Assembly: GCA_030039695.1 (NCBI GenBank)
Contig: JASHVB010000274.1
Location: 1-8,813, forward strand
Length of the DNA: 8,813 nt
Source: Acetobacteraceae bacterium
GTDB taxonomy: Bacteria; Pseudomonadota; Alphaproteobacteria; Acetobacterales; Acetobacteraceae
Direction: 5' to 3'
Part shown: in pieces, positions 6,846 through 8,813 of the stretch
Layout of the letters: every line of letters starts with the position of its first letter
How positions within the stretch are numbered: position 1 is the first letter of the stretch
The notes under the pieces: model-generated
What the model was told of the DNA's origin: nothing
The model's input: only the letters and a program-made list of their open reading frames with translations
Database searches by the model: none
Program-made: the position numbers and the translations under genes

Positions 6846-7385
6846 ATGACGGAAATCCGTGCCAGGCTTGGTCATGTTGGCATCTACGCCCAGGACCTGC
6901 CGGCGTTGCAGCGCTTCTACAGCACCGTGCTCGGACTGATCGTCACCGACAGCGGCCCGGGCCGCACCGGCACCGGCATGGCGTTCATGAGCGGGAATCC
7001 GGGCAACCATCATCAGTTGGTGCTGATCGGCGGTCGGCCGGGCACAGATGGCTACAATCCGATCAACCAGATCTCGTTCATGGTGGACTCGCTCGGCCAG
7101 TTACGCGAGGTGCATCGCCGCGCGTTGGACAACGGCGCGACCGATATGCGCGTGACCTGCCACGGCAACGCGTGGTCCTGCTATTTCAAGGATCCTGAGG
7201 GTAACGTGGTGGAGGCGTATCTCGATACGCCGTTTCACGTGCCACAGCCACATGGTGTGCCGTTCGATCTGAGTAAGTCAGACGAGGAGATCCTGCGCGA
7301 GACAGAGGATCACTGCCGCAAGGATCCCGGGTTCATGATGATGGACGACTTCCGTAAGAGCCTGACGGCGCGGCTGGACGCCTGA
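6846..7385 (+). CDS. VOC family (glyoxalase / extradiol dioxygenase fold) protein
   Basis: A 179-residue, single-domain vicinal-oxygen-chelate protein made of two beta-alpha-beta-beta-beta modules. Module one begins LGHVGIYAQDLPALQRFYS, with His10 at the usual first metal position, and ends NHHQLVLIGG (54-63). Module two begins INQISFMVDSLGQLREV (73-89) and ends SCYFKDPEGNVVEAYLDTP (111-129), with Glu123 at the last ligand position. Gln75 stands where extradiol dioxygenases and bacterial glyoxalase I have His. The extended tail (130-179) is polar and acidic with a DPGFMMMDDFRK segment, beyond the core fold. The family includes ring-cleaving dioxygenases, glyoxalase I and resistance proteins, and the substrate cannot be told from sequence. 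The ATG is set by GGGAG (6833-6837), 8 bases upstream; an open frame from 6786 adds 20 residues outside the fold. It is likely in an operon with the preceding pirin. Confidence 0.88.
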   Translation: MTEIRARLGHVGIYAQDLPALQRFYSTVLGLIVTDSGPGRTGTGMAFMSGNPGNHHQLVLIGGRPGTDGYNPINQISFMVDSLGQLREVHRRALDNGATDMRVTCHGNAWSCYFKDPEGNVVEAYLDTPFHVPQPHGVPFDLSKSDEEILRETEDHCRKDPGFMMMDDFRKSLTARLDA

Positions 7386-7539
7386 GCATCCGCGGCCGGT
7401 GCGCCTGCGCTCGTCCGATTGCCCAACGCGCCGACCATCAACAGCCGATATTCTCGTCAACTGCGGCGACCTGACAACGGGCCGCTTTCCGGGATGGCCA
7501 AATTGCACGGCTTTGTGGTCATTAGGCCGAGTAGGACGC
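7386..7539. other. Gap between convergent VOC gene and SDR remnant
   Basis: These 154 bases separate the plus-strand VOC stop from the minus-strand SDR remnant stop. I see no further SDR-like or other recognisable protein fragment in any frame, and no U-tailed terminator hairpin. Only short GC-rich self-complementary stretches are present, such as the one near 7481-7500. Confidence 0.4.
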
Positions 7540-7683
7540 TCAGAGTGTCGGTACCGAGCCGCCGTCGACCCTCAGGTCGGTTCCGGTGATGAAGCCGGCG
7601 CCGTGGGAGGCCAGGAAGACCACGGCAGCGGCGACGTCCTCGGCCTTGCGGGGGCGCCCCAGGACAAAGGAGCCGGAATTCAT
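7540..7683 (-). pseudogene. C-terminal remnant of a short-chain dehydrogenase/reductase
   Basis: A 47-codon minus-strand frame, ATG at 7681-7683 to TGA at 7540-7542. Its product reads as the end of a classical SDR: LGRPRKAEDVAAAVVFLAS (residues 8-26), then GAGFITGTDLRVDGG (28-42) and SVPTL. This is the helix-strand segment found in the last 40 or so residues of roughly 250-residue SDRs. The Gly-rich NAD(P)-binding motif, the Ser and the YxxxK catalytic residues are all missing, because the sequence before it is the end of lysR in another frame. The ATG overlaps the lysR stop by one base (TAATG), so a peptide could be made by reinitiation, but it cannot be an enzyme. The likely origin is a deletion that joined lysR to the tail of a former SDR gene. 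I am sure of the resemblance; the deletion is inferred. Confidence 0.78.
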
Positions 7684-8633
7684 TAATCGGTGATGTGGCG
7701 CTCGTGCGACTTCGGGGTCACCTCCGGCCCTGTGGCCAGCGCCGCCGGAATCTCTCGGGCCTGATCAAGAATGAAATCCATGACCACACGCGTCCGGGAC
7801 GCCAAGTTGCGCCGCGACGGATACACCAGATAGACCGGCACGCGCTGCGACGGATAATCGTTCAGCACGCGGACAAGCTGTCCCTCGCGAACGTCATCGA
7901 CCACCTGCAGCTCGGGCAACATGGCGATACCATGTCCAGCGAGCGCCGCCAGCCGGACCGGGGCGGCGTTGTTAGCCGTGAAGCTTCCGCCCACGCGCAC
8001 GTTCATCGTCTCATTGCCGCTGGTGAAGTGCCACAAATCCGAATCGGGGCCAGTGTTGTGGATTAGGCAGGTGTGTTTGGACAGATCCGCTGGGGCCGAA
8101 GGAATGCCGCGCCGCTTCAGATAGGCCGGCGCGGCCACCGCTACCATATTAATCAGCCGGATAAGCCGCATCCGCAGTGACGAATCGTTCAGCTCCCCTA
8201 GGCGTAGCGCGAGATCAAGTCGCTCCTCGACCATGTCGCCGAATTGATGATCGTGCACCACCAGCTCGATCTTCAGCCCCGGATGCCTCGCCAGCAGCAG
8301 CGGAACCCGTGGCGCCAGGAACCGCGCGCCGGACATCGTGACGCCGACACGCACCAAACCGGTGGGCGTGGAACTCCGGCGTCCGAGCTCCTCCTCCATT
8401 GCCTCGACCACGTCCAGCAGTGTCCGTGCATGGCCGAGCAGCATCTCGCCGTCATCGGTCAGACTGAGGTGGCGGGTGGTGCGGTGAAGCAGGCGCACCC
8501 CGAAATGCTGTTCCAGCAGCACGATCTGGCGGGTCACCGCCGACTGGCTGACCTGACGCTCACGAGCGACAGCGGAGAACGAGCCGGTCTCCACCACTCG
8601 GACCAGAGCGCCAATCGCTCCTACCAAGTCCAT
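7683..8633 (-). CDS. LysR-type transcriptional regulator
   Basis: A 316-residue LysR-family DNA-binding regulator. The N-terminal winged helix-turn-helix is textbook: ALVRVVETGSFSAVARER (residues 9-26), recognition helix SQSAVTRQIVLLEQHFG (29-45), then VRLLHRTTRHLSLTDDGE (46-63) and a linker helix to about residue 85. The effector-binding domain runs from VRVGVTMSGARFLAPRVPLLL (about 94) to roughly 295, including the GHGIAMLPELQV segment typical of the second lobe; the ligand is unknown. The ATG at 8631-8633 fits the family N-terminus and has GAGGAA 3 bases upstream; the open frame reaches 8693 but adds non-family residues. The last 20 or so residues lie beyond the usual fold and abut an SDR remnant. 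It is divergent from an RND permease gene, 125 bp away, which suggests that it controls the pump; the downstream SDR may once have been a target as well. Confidence 0.93.
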   Translation of the reverse strand: MDLVGAIGALVRVVETGSFSAVARERQVSQSAVTRQIVLLEQHFGVRLLHRTTRHLSLTDDGEMLLGHARTLLDVVEAMEEELGRRSSTPTGLVRVGVTMSGARFLAPRVPLLLARHPGLKIELVVHDHQFGDMVEERLDLALRLGELNDSSLRMRLIRLINMVAVAAPAYLKRRGIPSAPADLSKHTCLIHNTGPDSDLWHFTSGNETMNVRVGGSFTANNAAPVRLAALAGHGIAMLPELQVVDDVREGQLVRVLNDYPSQRVPVYLVYPSRRNLASRTRVVMDFILDQAREIPAALATGPEVTPKSHERHITD

Positions 8634-8654
8634 GACTTCCTCGAATCTCGCATA

Positions 8655-8678
8655 AATCAACCAAAGAATTGGGGGATT
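8655..8678. promoter_or_regulatory. Imperfect inverted repeat in the lysR / RND intergenic region, possible operator
   Basis: AATCAACC (8655-8662) faces GGGGGATT (8671-8678) across 8 bases, with 6 of 8 positions complementary. The dyad lies in the AT-richer part of the 125-bp gap between the divergent lysR and RND genes, 22 bp from the lysR start. LysR regulators usually bind interrupted dyads in such gaps, often holding T-N11-A; a symmetric T-N11-A is not present at the centre of this dyad. It is a candidate only. Confidence 0.28.
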
Positions 8679-8758
8679 GTCTTCCATGGGCAAGAGGCTG
8701 ATCTGGGGCCGTCGATAGCGGTCGGCACCGTGGCCGCGTTCCCCTGAGGAGCTCGCCT

Positions 8759-8813
8759 ATGGGTATTGTCCGCTTCGCGCTGAGGTTTCCGCACACGTTT
8801 TATGTGCTTGCCG
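8759..8813 (+). CDS. N-terminus of RND-family efflux permease (partial)
   Basis: The gene starts at ATG 8759 and runs off the right edge after 18 codons. The visible peptide MGIVRFALRFPHTFYVLA matches the cytoplasmic start and first membrane helix of AcrB/HAE-type RND transporters, which begin with a short 'I-V-R-F-A-L-R-x-P-x-T' segment. These inner-membrane proton antiporters pump drugs, solvents or metals out through a tripartite complex with a periplasmic adaptor and an outer-membrane channel. The start is firm: GAGGAG (8746-8751) lies 7 bases upstream. It is divergent from a LysR regulator, a common pump-regulator layout. Substrate class and accessory genes are outside the window. The call rests on a short peptide. 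Confidence 0.72.
   Translation, partial: MGIVRFALRFPHTFYVLA

Noticed and set aside
8244..8747. 167-codon plus-strand frame opposite lysR
   Set aside because: It runs antisense through the LysR DNA-binding domain and is Gln/His-rich with no known domain.

Overview
The window is GC-rich, densely coding bacterial chromosome. Protein style and gene content (an alphaproteobacterial-type EF-G, a Tat-exported DUF1501 protein paired with DUF1800, pirin, and a VOC protein of a kind I associate with Rhodospirillales) suggest an alphaproteobacterium, possibly Acetobacteraceae. This placement is inferred from protein resemblance remembered without a search.

Layout, left to right. Bases 3-158 hold the last 51 codons of a plus-strand gene that reads like the C-terminus of the transcription-repair coupling factor Mfd. 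Bases 159-579 hold no gene I can support, only a perfect-length 2 x 20 bp tandem repeat. A minus-strand pair follows: DUF1800 (1777-3063) then DUF1501 (580-1773), separated by 3 bp and surely one operon. Divergent from it is an intact elongation factor G (3298-5385), which is not in a str operon context and is probably a second, specialised EF-G copy. Two GC-rich hairpins follow its stop. A small hypothetical gene (5493-5810) leads into a pirin (5874-6782) and a VOC/glyoxalase-fold protein (6846-7385), probably co-transcribed from an extended -10 promoter just upstream of the pirin.

On the minus strand, a LysR-type regulator (7683-8633) is followed, with a TAATG overlap, by a 47-codon open frame (7540-7683). 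This frame is plainly the C-terminal tail of a short-chain dehydrogenase whose Rossmann and catalytic parts are missing. Divergent from lysR, with a strong Shine-Dalgarno, starts an RND-type efflux permease cut off by the window edge (8759 onward); this arrangement suggests that the LysR protein may control the pump.

No tRNA, rRNA, CRISPR array, insertion sequence or phage gene was recognised. No undescribed multi-gene system is evident. The points most worth a second look are the SDR remnant fused behind lysR, the stand-alone EF-G with unusual G-domain residues, the DUF1501/DUF1800 pair with only one visible export signal, and the VOC protein with Gln at a usual metal-ligand position.
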